Positions 1-6,464 of a stretch of DNA of 11,169 nt are shown here, piece after piece; the first letter of the stretch is position 1, and each line of letters begins with the position of its first letter. The stretch is from Chloroflexia bacterium (lineage in GTDB: Bacteria > Chloroflexota > Chloroflexia > Thermomicrobiales > UBA6265): positions 1-11,169 of the forward strand of contig JACDBO010000048.1 in the NCBI GenBank assembly GCA_013694885.1. The letters run 5' to 3'. The notes beneath the pieces are model-generated. The model was not told the DNA's origin, did not search any database, and worked only from the letters and a program-made list of their open reading frames with translations. The position numbers and the translations under genes are program-made.

Positions 1-228
1 CCGGCGATCGACGCGTTCGCGATCGGTGAATTCTTCTATCTCTTCCAGCTGCAAACAGTCATGGCTGGTGCGCTCTACGACGTCAACCCGTTCGGCCAGC
101 CAGGCGTAGAGGCGGGCAAGAACGCGACCTACGCGTTGATGGGCCGAGCTGGTTATGAAGACTTGCGCGCCGAGCTCTCAGCGACACCGGGCAACGCCGA
201 CCGGTTTCGCAACACTCCGGCCGGATAA
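1..228 (+). CDS. pgi: Glucose-6-phosphate isomerase, C-terminal fragment
   Basis: The gene enters from the left edge in frame 1 and ends at TAA 226-228, leaving the last 75 residues. Glucose-6-phosphate isomerase interconverts glucose-6-phosphate and fructose-6-phosphate in the cytoplasm, in glycolysis and gluconeogenesis. The visible piece has the family's C-terminal signature: an aromatic helix (IGEFFYLFQLQTVMAG), then LYDVNPFGQPGVEAGKN, which matches the conserved VNPFDQPGVE-GK segment whose lysine is a catalytic-site residue in the family. The tail after it is short and unconserved. The next gene on the same strand begins 57 bp downstream, so the two may share a transcript. The N-terminal domain is outside the window, so total length and start cannot be judged. 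Confidence 0.93.
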   Translation, partial: PAIDAFAIGEFFYLFQLQTVMAGALYDVNPFGQPGVEAGKNATYALMGRAGYEDLRAELSATPGNADRFRNTPAG

Positions 229-285
229 CTGGATGTGGAGCTCACAGGCGCGCCCGAGAATCGTGAACGGCGCGAGGGGGCAAGC

Positions 286-1485
286 GTGACACCGCAAGGC
301 TCGCAGCACACATCGCCGACCCGAGTCATGGTCAACACCACGGCTGTGCTCTTCGTTCTCGGGATGGCCTGGCTGCTGATCCAGATCCAGTCGATCATCC
401 TGCTGCTCATCATCGGTATCATCTTGGCGGCGGCCATTGAGCCGCTCGTCTTTCGCCTGCGCCGGCACGGTCTGAGCCGCGGCCAGTCGATCATGATCGT
501 CTACGTCTGTTTGCTGGCGCTGCTCGGGCTGGGTATCTACGCGCTCGTGCCGTCTCTGATTCGCCAGGTGTCCGCCCTGAACGAAGCGGTGCCGACCATC
601 TTCGAATCGCTTCGCCAACAGGCTCTCGAGAGCGACAACGCCTTCATCCGCCGCGCTGGCTACCGCTCGGTCTGGAATATCGAAAACGCCTACACCAGCC
701 TCCGCGAGAGCCCAAACATTGGACAGGACCAGGCGGTCGGCGTCGCGACCTCTATCATCGGCGTCTTGTTCACCGCGATCACGGTCATGATCGTCGCGTT
801 CTACTGGATGACTGAAAAGGCAACGATCAAGCGCGTCATGCTCGGTCTGTTCCCCTTCGGTCGTCGCGACCGCGCTCACGCCATCTGGGATGAGATCGAA
901 TACAAGATCGGCGGATGGACACGCGGCCAACTCTTGCTAATGGTGATCATCGGTGTTTGTTCAGGCGCCTTTTATTACGTCATCGACCTCAGGTTCTGGC
1001 TCGCGCTGGCGATCTGGGCGGCCCTGACCGAGGCGATCCCGTTCATCGGCCCCTTCATCGGCGGCGGCACCGCGGCACTCATCGCGCTCGCTGAATCGCC
1101 GGAGACGGCCCTGATGGTCGTCGGCTTCACCATCGCGCTGCAGCAACTGGAGGGTGCGGTGCTCGTGCCCCGCGTGATGCGCAACGCGGTCGGCATGAGT
1201 CCGCTGACCGTGGTGTTGGCCGTCCTCGTCGGCGGCGTGCTCATCGGACCGCTCGGTTCGCTGCTGGCGATCCCCGTCGGCGCCGCCGTCCAGGTGCTTG
1301 TCCAGAACCTCCTTCGCCTGCGAGATGATCGCATCGAGTCGGAGCTTCGGAATGCCGATCGCCGCCCGCTCACTGGTGACGCGCTCAACTCGCCGTTCCT
1401 GCCGGCCAACTCCGCCACCATCAGCCGTTCAACACCGGATGACCCCCAAGCGGAGCGCCGCCCACTCGGCCATCCGGCACAATGA
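286..1485 (+). CDS. AI-2E family transporter (multi-pass permease)
   Basis: A 399-residue integral membrane protein of the AI-2E/UPF0118 family, whose characterised members include autoinducer-2 exporters and Na+/H+ antiporters; the substrate here is unknown. Hydrophobic segments lie at about residues 18-33, 36-55, 69-88, 155-175, 216-233, 237-259, 274-298 and 307-339. The long hydrophilic stretch at about 90-150 is the usual large loop. The family signature is clear: PFIGPFIGGG near 252-261, then EGAVLVPRVM and a SPLTVVLAVLVGG...LLAIPVGA block. The frame is open from GTG 235, but I prefer GTG 286 because a purine-rich GAGGGGG lies just upstream at the right spacing, while 235 has none. ATG 328 is a third possibility. 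The C-terminal tail of about 50 residues is polar. It ends 9 bp before the next gene, so the two are probably co-translated. Confidence 0.9.
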   Translation: MTPQGSQHTSPTRVMVNTTAVLFVLGMAWLLIQIQSIILLLIIGIILAAAIEPLVFRLRRHGLSRGQSIMIVYVCLLALLGLGIYALVPSLIRQVSALNEAVPTIFESLRQQALESDNAFIRRAGYRSVWNIENAYTSLRESPNIGQDQAVGVATSIIGVLFTAITVMIVAFYWMTEKATIKRVMLGLFPFGRRDRAHAIWDEIEYKIGGWTRGQLLLMVIIGVCSGAFYYVIDLRFWLALAIWAALTEAIPFIGPFIGGGTAALIALAESPETALMVVGFTIALQQLEGAVLVPRVMRNAVGMSPLTVVLAVLVGGVLIGPLGSLLAIPVGAAVQVLVQNLLRLRDDRIESELRNADRRPLTGDALNSPFLPANSATISRSTPDDPQAERRPLGHPAQ

Positions 1486-1494
1486 GGAGTTCGA

Positions 1495-2622
1495 ATGGCT
1501 GAAATCTCGACGCGCGCGGAAGGGCGGCAGGAGTCCGCGATGCTGTTGCGGACCTTGATCGCGGTCTTCGATGACACCATCGACGCCGAGCATGTCCTGG
1601 TCGCCCTGCACCGCTCCGATCAACCATCGGAGCAGATCTCGGTGGTCCTGCGCGAGGAAACGGCTGGAAACGCGAACCTGGCGAATCGTCCGGTGCTGGC
1701 GCGCGCGATCGCGGCGTCGGCGCTCGAAGTGGCCAGCGGTTGGTTGGTCGGCTTGGCCTCGCTGATCCTGCCGGATCGCGCCTCCTACCTCGTGGCCGGC
1801 CCACTCGGCGCCGTGCTGACGAGTTCGCGCGATCCAAATCCTACCGGTAACAAGGGCCGGCCTCCCTCAGACGAGGCTCAGGGAAACCCGTTCATCGACC
1901 TCGAAAACCGACAGCTGATCAGGGCGTTGACGACGTTCGGCTTCGGTGAGGGCGAGGCGACCTATATGGAGCGTCGCGTCGTCTCCGGGTCACCGATGAT
2001 CTCCGCCACGTCGGACGATCTCGAACTGCTGCGGACCGTGCATCAGATTTTCGCGCGGTTCAACGCGGTCTACCTTGGGCTCGCGCACACCGAGCACCAC
2101 GTCGCCAGTGCCGCCGCACGAGCGCTGCGGCTTGGCCCGCGCAGCGGCGGTGAAGTGGTTGTTTCGGACGCGATCGCCCCGCTCCGCCGCCGGAGCGCCA
2201 ACGAGGTCGACGAGCAAGAGAGCTGCGCGCTGCCCCGTGGCCGACTCGTCGTCACCTTGCAGGGAGAGGAGATCGGCACCGTCGAGGACATGCTTAATGA
2301 GACGCTCACGCCCTTGGGAGGCGAGGCGGACATACTCCAGTCCAGCGACGAGGTCGAGGCGAGCGAACGCGTCATACCGCGGTACGTGGTGGTGGCGTAC
2401 GGGGGGGTGCTCGGACTTGGCCGGCACTTTGCCGCCCTCCCAGCGGAACTCGTGGACTGCGACGCCGACCCGGCACGTGCCCGCATGACTCTCGAGGAAG
2501 CGCACTCGGCGCCGCGCTACGACCCGGATGCGCCCCTTAGTCGCGGCGACGAAGTGGCGATCCGGGAGCATTTCAACGTCGGCCGCTATTGGCTTCGCGA
2601 GAACCTGGACGCCGAGCCGTAA
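1495..2622 (+). CDS. GSP17M/YflT-like stress domain fused to PRC-barrel domain
   Basis: A 375-residue protein with two recognisable parts. Residues about 20-195 resemble the general stress protein 17M/YflT-like family: an opening strand-helix-strand (LIAVFDD...AEHVLVALHR...EQISVVLRE), a central Ala/Gly-rich hydrophobic hairpin (about 83-108), and a closing segment (GFGEGEATYMERRVVSG...DDLELLRTVHQIFARFNA). Residues about 246-347 resemble a PRC-barrel: GRLVVTLQGEEIGTVEDML, then RYVVVAYGGVLGLGRHFAALP and a final SAPRYDP, corresponding to the GG-L-G and AP-xD marks of that family. A low-complexity linker joins them. The start at 1495 has GAGGAG 5 nt upstream, overlapping the permease stop. ATG 1540, with AGGAG 6 nt upstream, is equally plausible and begins closer to the conserved domain. 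The role is probably stress-linked and membrane- or RNA-associated, but this is inference; no catalytic residues are visible. Confidence 0.75.
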   Translation: MAEISTRAEGRQESAMLLRTLIAVFDDTIDAEHVLVALHRSDQPSEQISVVLREETAGNANLANRPVLARAIAASALEVASGWLVGLASLILPDRASYLVAGPLGAVLTSSRDPNPTGNKGRPPSDEAQGNPFIDLENRQLIRALTTFGFGEGEATYMERRVVSGSPMISATSDDLELLRTVHQIFARFNAVYLGLAHTEHHVASAAARALRLGPRSGGEVVVSDAIAPLRRRSANEVDEQESCALPRGRLVVTLQGEEIGTVEDMLNETLTPLGGEADILQSSDEVEASERVIPRYVVVAYGGVLGLGRHFAALPAELVDCDADPARARMTLEEAHSAPRYDPDAPLSRGDEVAIREHFNVGRYWLRENLDAEP

Positions 2623-2650
2623 TCGTTGACGCGCGGTGTTCCTCTCTCCC

Positions 2651-3106
2651 CTATCCGGCTTCGTCGTCGGCACTCTGGATCGCGTTGTTCATGAGCGCCC
2701 AGGCTGGCGCTCCGGCTTGGCGGAAGATCACCCGGCCATCTTTGCCGACGATGACGACGGTCCGTGTGGTACCTGAACCATCGGGTTTCAGTGCGCCGTA
2801 GGCGCGGGCAACACCCAACCCATCGTCGACCAGCAGCTCGAACGGGAAGTTGTGCGCCGCGATAAATTCCTGGTGACTCGCGGCGTCACCGGGATTGACG
2901 CCGAACGGCTCCGCGTCGGCGGCTCGGATGCGATCGATGTTGTCGCGCACGGCGACAAGCTGGTCCGTTCAACCGCTGGTCATGTCCTTGGGGTAGAAGA
3001 ACAGGATCGTGCGGATGTGCCCGCGCAGGTCGCTTAACCGAAACTCATCACCGGACGCGCCCTTGAGCGTGAAATCCGGCGCTTCCTGACCCACCTCTAC
3101 CGACAT
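2651..3106 (-). CDS. Selenocysteine-containing peroxiredoxin (AhpC/TSA, BCP-like), TGA46 = Sec
   Basis: Reading from ATG 3106 to TAG 2651 gives 151 residues in a single frame with one internal TGA at codon 46 (2971-2969). The fold is peroxiredoxin: N-terminal VGQEAPDFTLKGASGDEFRLSDLRG, strand ILFFYPKDMTSG, then the TGA, then T-DQLVAVRDN, VNPGDAASHQEFIAAHNFPFELLVDD, and R115 (TRTVVIVGKDGRV), the conserved catalytic arginine. The TGA sits exactly at the peroxidatic cysteine of the PxxxTxxC motif (P39, T43, position 46). Peroxiredoxins reduce H2O2 and organic or peroxynitrite peroxides in the cytoplasm. The second BCP cysteine, five residues later, is Val51, and no cysteine occurs anywhere. GGGAG lies about 10 nt before the ATG. 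The gene starts 38 bp after nadA and is probably co-transcribed with it. The alternative is a nonsense-mutated pseudogene, which I find less likely because the downstream frame is intact and a SECIS-like hairpin follows. Confidence 0.85.
2940..2958 (-). promoter_or_regulatory. Candidate bacterial SECIS hairpin downstream of the peroxiredoxin UGA
   Basis: On the minus strand, starting 11 nt after the TGA, TTGTCGC (2958-2952) pairs perfectly with GCGACAA (2946-2940) around the 5-nt loop CGTGC (2951-2947). The apical loop therefore lies 18-22 nt beyond the UGA, and its second base is G, followed by U. The published bacterial SECIS model asks for a short stem, a small apical loop with a G in its first two positions, and a loop about 16-37 nt after the UGA; this fits. 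It lies within the codons for LVAVRDN, as bacterial SECIS elements do, since they overlap coding sequence. The match was found by eye, without free-energy calculation. Confidence 0.75.
2969..2971 (-). other. In-frame UGA codon proposed to encode selenocysteine (Sec46)
   Basis: The codon reads TGA on the minus strand between GGT (Gly45) and ACG (Thr47). In peroxiredoxins this slot holds the peroxidatic cysteine of PxxxTxxC. Codons on both sides stay in the same frame and encode conserved peroxiredoxin sequence, so no frameshift is needed. Selenocysteine insertion requires SelB, tRNA-Sec, SelA and SelD, none of which are encoded in this window. Confidence 0.82.
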
Positions 3107-3144
3107 TCGTTCACGTCTCCCGCTTTGCGGCCAGTGACCGCACC

Positions 3145-4362
3145 TTACGGCACCGCGAGCATTCGATTGAGCGCCACCCGCGCATCTTGCGCGATCTCCG
3201 GCGCGACCGTGATCTCGTTGACAATTTCCCCGCGCACGAGGTGTTCCAACGTCCAGAGGAGATAGGCAGGGTGCACGCGATACATCGTCGAACAAGGACA
3301 GATGACCGGGTCGAGGCAAAAGATGGTCTTGTCCGGCATCTGGTTGGCTAGGCGCCGCACCAGGTTGATCTCGGTCCCCACCGCCCACGTCGTGCCGGCG
3401 GGCGCCGCGTGGATGGTGTCGATGATGAACTCGGTCGAGCCGTCGAGGTCGGCCGCTTGCACCACCTCCAGACGGCACTCCGGATGCACGATGACCCGCA
3501 CGTCAGGGTGGCTCGTGCGCGCCTCCGCGATCTGCTCGACGGAGAACCGGGCGTGGACCGAGCAGTAGCCCTTCCAGAGGATCACCCGTGCGGCGCGCAG
3601 TGCCTCCGGCGTGTTACCGCCGAGCGGCTGGAACGGGTCCCACACGACCATCGCGTCGGTGCCAATACCCTTGCGGACAGCCGTGTTGCGTCCCAAGTGT
3701 TCGTCCGGGAAGAAGAAGATGCGCTCGCCCCTCGCGAACGCCCAGTCGTAGACGCGCGCGGCGTTGGATGAGGTGCAGACAATGCCGCCGTTGCGGCCGC
3801 AGAAAGCCTTGAGCGCCGCCGCCGAGTTCATGTAGGTGATCGGTACGACCCCGTCGATTCCGAGGTCGCCCAGGGCCCGCCAGGCGGCCTCGACATCCTC
3901 CGCCTTGGCCATATCTGCCATCGAGCAACCGGCTTCGAGGTTGGGCAGGATCACCCGCTGGTCTGGGCCGCCGAGGATGTCGGCGCTCTCGGCCATAAAG
4001 TGGACACCGCAGAAGAGCGTGTAGTCGGCTTCGGTCTGGCTCGCTGCCTGTTGGGAGAGCTTATAGGAGTCGCCCTGGAAGTCGGCGAACTGGATCACCT
4101 CATCGCGCTGGTAGTGGTGGCCGAGGATCGTCAGGCGCTCGCCGAGTTGGTGTCGCAGTGCCCAGATGCGGGCGTCGCGCTCTTCAGCCGGCATCTTGAA
4201 ATACTCGCGCGCGATCCGCTCCTGGCGGATCGGTCCGACGCCGTAGCTCCGCAGTTGATCGTAGGCGCCCGTGCCCACTTCGGGGACGCAATCCGCCGGT
4301 TCGAGCTGCGGTCGGATCAACCAACTCGTGCCTGTGGTGGATGCTTCCGGTTCAAGCGTCAT
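3145..4362 (-). CDS. nadA: Quinolinate synthase NadA (long, 4Fe-4S type)
   Basis: NadA condenses iminoaspartate with dihydroxyacetone phosphate to quinolinate, in de novo NAD synthesis in the cytoplasm, using an oxygen-labile [4Fe-4S] cluster. The match to Bacillus-type NadA is extensive: ILGHHYQRDEVIQFADFQGDS, FCGVHFMAESADIL, LEAGCSMADMA, CTSSNAARV, FFPDEHLGRNTA, ILWKGYCSVH, VHPEC, AVGTEINLV and ICPCSTMYR. In the 405-residue form the cluster cysteines are C118 (FCGVHF), C196 (IVCTSSN) and one of C355/C357 (CPC). The open frame extends to GTG 4434, adding 24 poorly conserved residues, but the predicted transcript starts near 4450 and GTG 4434 has no ribosome site. ATG 4362 is therefore preferred, although it also lacks a clear one. 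The selenocysteine peroxiredoxin follows 38 bp downstream. nadB and nadC are not in the window. Confidence 0.95.
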   Translation of the reverse strand: MTLEPEASTTGTSWLIRPQLEPADCVPEVGTGAYDQLRSYGVGPIRQERIAREYFKMPAEERDARIWALRHQLGERLTILGHHYQRDEVIQFADFQGDSYKLSQQAASQTEADYTLFCGVHFMAESADILGGPDQRVILPNLEAGCSMADMAKAEDVEAAWRALGDLGIDGVVPITYMNSAAALKAFCGRNGGIVCTSSNAARVYDWAFARGERIFFFPDEHLGRNTAVRKGIGTDAMVVWDPFQPLGGNTPEALRAARVILWKGYCSVHARFSVEQIAEARTSHPDVRVIVHPECRLEVVQAADLDGSTEFIIDTIHAAPAGTTWAVGTEINLVRRLANQMPDKTIFCLDPVICPCSTMYRVHPAYLLWTLEHLVRGEIVNEITVAPEIAQDARVALNRMLAVP

Positions 4363-4456
4363 CGTCGTGGCGCGGTCTTCGATGTCGTGGAGCACGGTGT
4401 GCCATTCCCCCGCCGGCGACCGAGGCGCCGGCACCTTAGAACGATTCGTTAAGGGA

Positions 4457-4486
4457 ATGGTACGTGCCTAATAGAGTAATTGTCAA
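4457..4486 (-). promoter_or_regulatory. Predicted sigma70-type promoter for nadA-peroxiredoxin
   Basis: On the minus strand a perfect -35 TTGACA (4486-4481) is followed, after 18 nt, by TACCAT (4462-4457), a four-of-six match to TATAAT. Transcription would begin near 4450. The stretch is notably AT-rich against the surrounding GC-rich DNA. It lies between the dehydrogenase stop (4535) and the nadA start, so nadA and the peroxiredoxin can be transcribed independently of the upstream genes. Confidence 0.65.
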
Positions 4487-4493
4487 TATGACA
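4481..4493. repeat. Inverted repeat TGTCA-ATA-TGACA over the nadA -35 box (candidate operator)
   Basis: A perfect 5-bp inverted repeat with a 3-bp centre, TGTCA ATA TGACA, fully overlaps the -35 hexamer of the predicted nadA promoter. Dyads in this position commonly bind dimeric repressors, and NAD synthesis genes are regulated by NiaR, NrtR or NadQ-type repressors in various bacteria. I cannot assign this site to any of them by eye. A second dyad, AACGA-T-TCGTT at 4440-4450, lies at the predicted transcription start. Confidence 0.45.
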
Positions 4494-4534
4494 CTAAGTC
4501 GGAGTTGTCCCGTCGGCCGAGCCAGAGGACACCC

Positions 4535-5605
4535 CTATTCGGGCACGACCAGGGTCTTGAGCACGTCGCCACTCAGGGCCGCGCGCATCGCGAGGTCGAA
4601 CTGGCCGAGCGGAAACGACTCGGCAAGCAGCGGCTTAACGTCGACTGTACCCTCGGCCAGAGCGCGGATCGACGGCCCGTAGCCGCCAGGCCCCAGATGA
4701 CTGCCGTGGATGGTCAGCTCCTTGCTGTCGCCGATCACCGTCCAGTTGACGGTGGCAGGCTCGTTGAAGACGCTGAACTCGACGAAGGTGCCGAGCTTGC
4801 GGATCATGCTCAGGCCCTGCGACACGCCGCTCGGGTTCCCAGTGGCCTCTATGTAGACATCGCACCCGTACCCATCAGTCAGGTCGAGCACACGCTGGAC
4901 GGCATCGCCTTCTCCCACGTCGATTGCTTCGTCGGCGCCGAGCTGACGCGCCAGCTCCAGGCGGTACGGCCGCGTGTCGAGCGCGATCAGCCGGCCGGAT
5001 TGGCGCATGCGCGCGATCTGCAACATGCAGAGTCCGATGTTGCCCACCCCGGCGATGACCACACTATCGCCCGCCGTGATTTCGCCTCGATCAACGGCGT
5101 GCCAGGCACAGGCCATCGGTTCGATATAGGCGGCCTGGCCGTCGGAAAGGGACTCCGGCACGGCATGGATGAGGGAGTTGGCGGGGAAGAGGTTATACTT
5201 GGCCATGCCGCCGTGCGTCTGGCGCTTGAAGCCGAAGATCCAGTGGCGTTGGCACATCCAGTAGGCATCATCGCGGCAGTATCGACACTCGCCGCAGGGC
5301 ACGATCTGCTCGGCAACTACCCGGTCTCCCTCGCGGACCCCGTGCCGCTCCGCCGCACCGGCGCCGAGTGCCACGACGCGACCGGCGTACTCGTGCCCAG
5401 CGACACATGGCCCTTCGACAAAACCGCCTCGCTGATCCTTGCCCCAGAACAGCTCGCCGCCGAGCCAGCACTTCATATCCGACGCGCAGATACCGACCGC
5501 GCCGACCTCGACAAGCAGCTCGCCGGGTCCTGGTTCGGGCACCGTGACTTCCTCGACCCGATAGTCGCGCGGTCCGTGCGTAACCACCGCCTGCATCGTC
5601 GCCAT
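4535..5605 (-). CDS. Zinc-dependent medium-chain dehydrogenase, erythritol/L-threitol dehydrogenase-like
   Basis: A 356-residue medium-chain dehydrogenase/reductase that oxidises a polyol or sugar alcohol. Catalytic zinc ligands are C40 (ICASD), H71-E72 (AGHEY) and E162 (IEPMAC); structural zinc ligands are C104, C107, C110 and C118. The Rossmann motif GVGNIG is at 186-191, and the acidic D210 at the end of the second strand favours NAD+ over NADP+. The opening MQAVVTHGPRDYRVEEV and the FWGKDQRGGF...PCVAGHE segment recall mycobacterial erythritol/L-threitol dehydrogenase, though the substrate is inferred from resemblance only. The start at ATG 5605 is chosen because GGAGG lies 5 nt upstream; the frame is open to 5650. 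It starts 45 bp after the Pr6Pr gene on the same strand. A TIM-barrel isomerase and a MocA oxidoreductase elsewhere in the window fit a sugar-catabolism theme. Confidence 0.88.
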   Translation of the reverse strand: MATMQAVVTHGPRDYRVEEVTVPEPGPGELLVEVGAVGICASDMKCWLGGELFWGKDQRGGFVEGPCVAGHEYAGRVVALGAGAAERHGVREGDRVVAEQIVPCGECRYCRDDAYWMCQRHWIFGFKRQTHGGMAKYNLFPANSLIHAVPESLSDGQAAYIEPMACAWHAVDRGEITAGDSVVIAGVGNIGLCMLQIARMRQSGRLIALDTRPYRLELARQLGADEAIDVGEGDAVQRVLDLTDGYGCDVYIEATGNPSGVSQGLSMIRKLGTFVEFSVFNEPATVNWTVIGDSKELTIHGSHLGPGGYGPSIRALAEGTVDVKPLLAESFPLGQFDLAMRAALSGDVLKTLVVPE

Positions 5606-5650
5606 CGTTGCCTCCAAGTCGTAAAAAGAAGATTCGAGTATTTTGTCCAT

Positions 5651-6286
5651 TCACATTGCGGGCGCAGCATGTTCCGCGCGTCGAGAGAGCTTCAGGACTA
5701 TGGCGGCGAAGACGCCGACGCCGAGGGCGATACCGACGCAGTAGAGCGCGACCACACCGTAGCTCCCGGCTGCCCCTGGATCGAGAAACGGATAGGGATA
5801 CCAGTCGACGATCGGGCCACGAACGAGCGAGTAGACCATATACGCGAGGGGATACAACAGCCAGATGGTCGCCGCTCGCCGGTCGATGCCTCGGCTCGGT
5901 GGATCGATCAGCCAGTCGGCGACCATCACCAAGGGGATCAGGCGATGGAGCATGGTGTCTACCCAAGGGATCGTCGTTTGCAGCTCCTCCTGGTAGCCCG
6001 AGAGGAGCAGACCATAGACCACACCGGTGGTGGACAGGTAGACAACCGCTGCCCCGCGCACGAGGTCGAACCACGATGACGGACGCGGATCGCGCATTCT
6101 CCACGCGGCGGCAAGCAAGACGAGTGCGGCAAACAGATTGCTCTGGATCGTGAAGAAACTCCAGAAATTGCCAGGCCGAAAGTCGGCGTTGGTGTTGCGC
6201 CCGTCCACGAATTGGTAGCCGATGGCGAACAGCGCCGCCAGCGCGAACACGACCCGATACGTCACAATCCACGTCCGACTGTCCAC
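5651..6286 (-). CDS. Pr6Pr family membrane protein
   Basis: A 211-residue, mostly hydrophobic protein with about six membrane spans. The first begins at about residue 6 (TYRVVFALAALFAIGYQF), followed by the conserved NFWSFFTIQSNLFAAL motif typical of the Pr6Pr (FAR-17a/AIG1-like) membrane family. Further spans lie near 73-92, 115-125, 140-155 and 175-198. Conserved family features include WVDTMLHRLIPLVMVADWLI, containing the histidine and tryptophan that the family shares, and a final YPYPFLD segment. Some related eukaryotic proteins hydrolyse fatty acid esters of hydroxy fatty acids, but no bacterial function is established. The start is GTG 6286, with GAGGGG 6 nt upstream. A 7-bp dyad lies in its leader. 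It is the first gene of the leftward group and is followed by the dehydrogenase. Confidence 0.85.
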   Translation of the reverse strand: MDSRTWIVTYRVVFALAALFAIGYQFVDGRNTNADFRPGNFWSFFTIQSNLFAALVLLAAAWRMRDPRPSSWFDLVRGAAVVYLSTTGVVYGLLLSGYQEELQTTIPWVDTMLHRLIPLVMVADWLIDPPSRGIDRRAATIWLLYPLAYMVYSLVRGPIVDWYPYPFLDPGAAGSYGVVALYCVGIALGVGVFAAIVLKLSRRAEHAAPAM

Positions 6287-6306
6287 GTATGACCCCTCGC
6301 GGCGAG

Positions 6307-6325
6307 TGCTGGTCGGCCACCAGCA
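6307..6325. repeat. Perfect 7-bp inverted repeat in the leader of the Pr6Pr gene
   Basis: TGCTGGT (6307-6313) and ACCAGCA (6319-6325) are perfect complements around the 5-nt centre CGGCC. The repeat sits 21 bp upstream of the GTG start at 6286, in the 178-bp divergent gap between the Pr6Pr and HAD genes. It could be a repressor site or an mRNA hairpin just upstream of the ribosome binding site. I saw no convincing sigma70 promoter in this gap. Confidence 0.4.
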
Positions 6326-6464
6326 TGGCGGGAACGTGCGATGGCACTCCCGGCGGCATGGACGGTAGGATGCCGCGACATTGTTGCATGCTCGCTTCGG
6401 TCACCGTGTGCGAACGTTACTCCGCACGTGACCGGCGCATGGACGTGATTCGGAGGTTTGTAAC

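Noticed and set aside
235..285. Earlier GTG start for the AI-2E permease
   Set aside because: There is no ribosome binding site before 235, while GTG 286 has GAGGGGG at proper spacing; the extra 17 residues are polar and unconserved.
178..930. Open frame of 250 codons on the minus strand
   Set aside because: It is antisense to the isomerase end and AI-2E permease, with a biased Asp/Arg/Gln-rich translation and no family resemblance.
2651..3106. Frameshifted or truncated peroxiredoxin pseudogene
   Set aside because: Both halves are in the same frame; the only interruption is one TGA at the catalytic codon, followed by a SECIS-like hairpin and fully conserved sequence. A chance nonsense mutation at that codon remains possible but is less likely.
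4506..4531. Possible terminator hairpin after the dehydrogenase (TGTCC ... GGACA)
   Set aside because: Only 5 bp pair around a 16-nt loop, and no T-tract follows on the minus strand.
4505..6079. Long open frame of 524 codons on the plus strand
   Set aside because: It lies antisense to the zinc dehydrogenase and Pr6Pr genes, whose motifs are unmistakable; its translation is low-complexity Asp/Arg/His-rich, typical of the complementary frame in GC-rich DNA.
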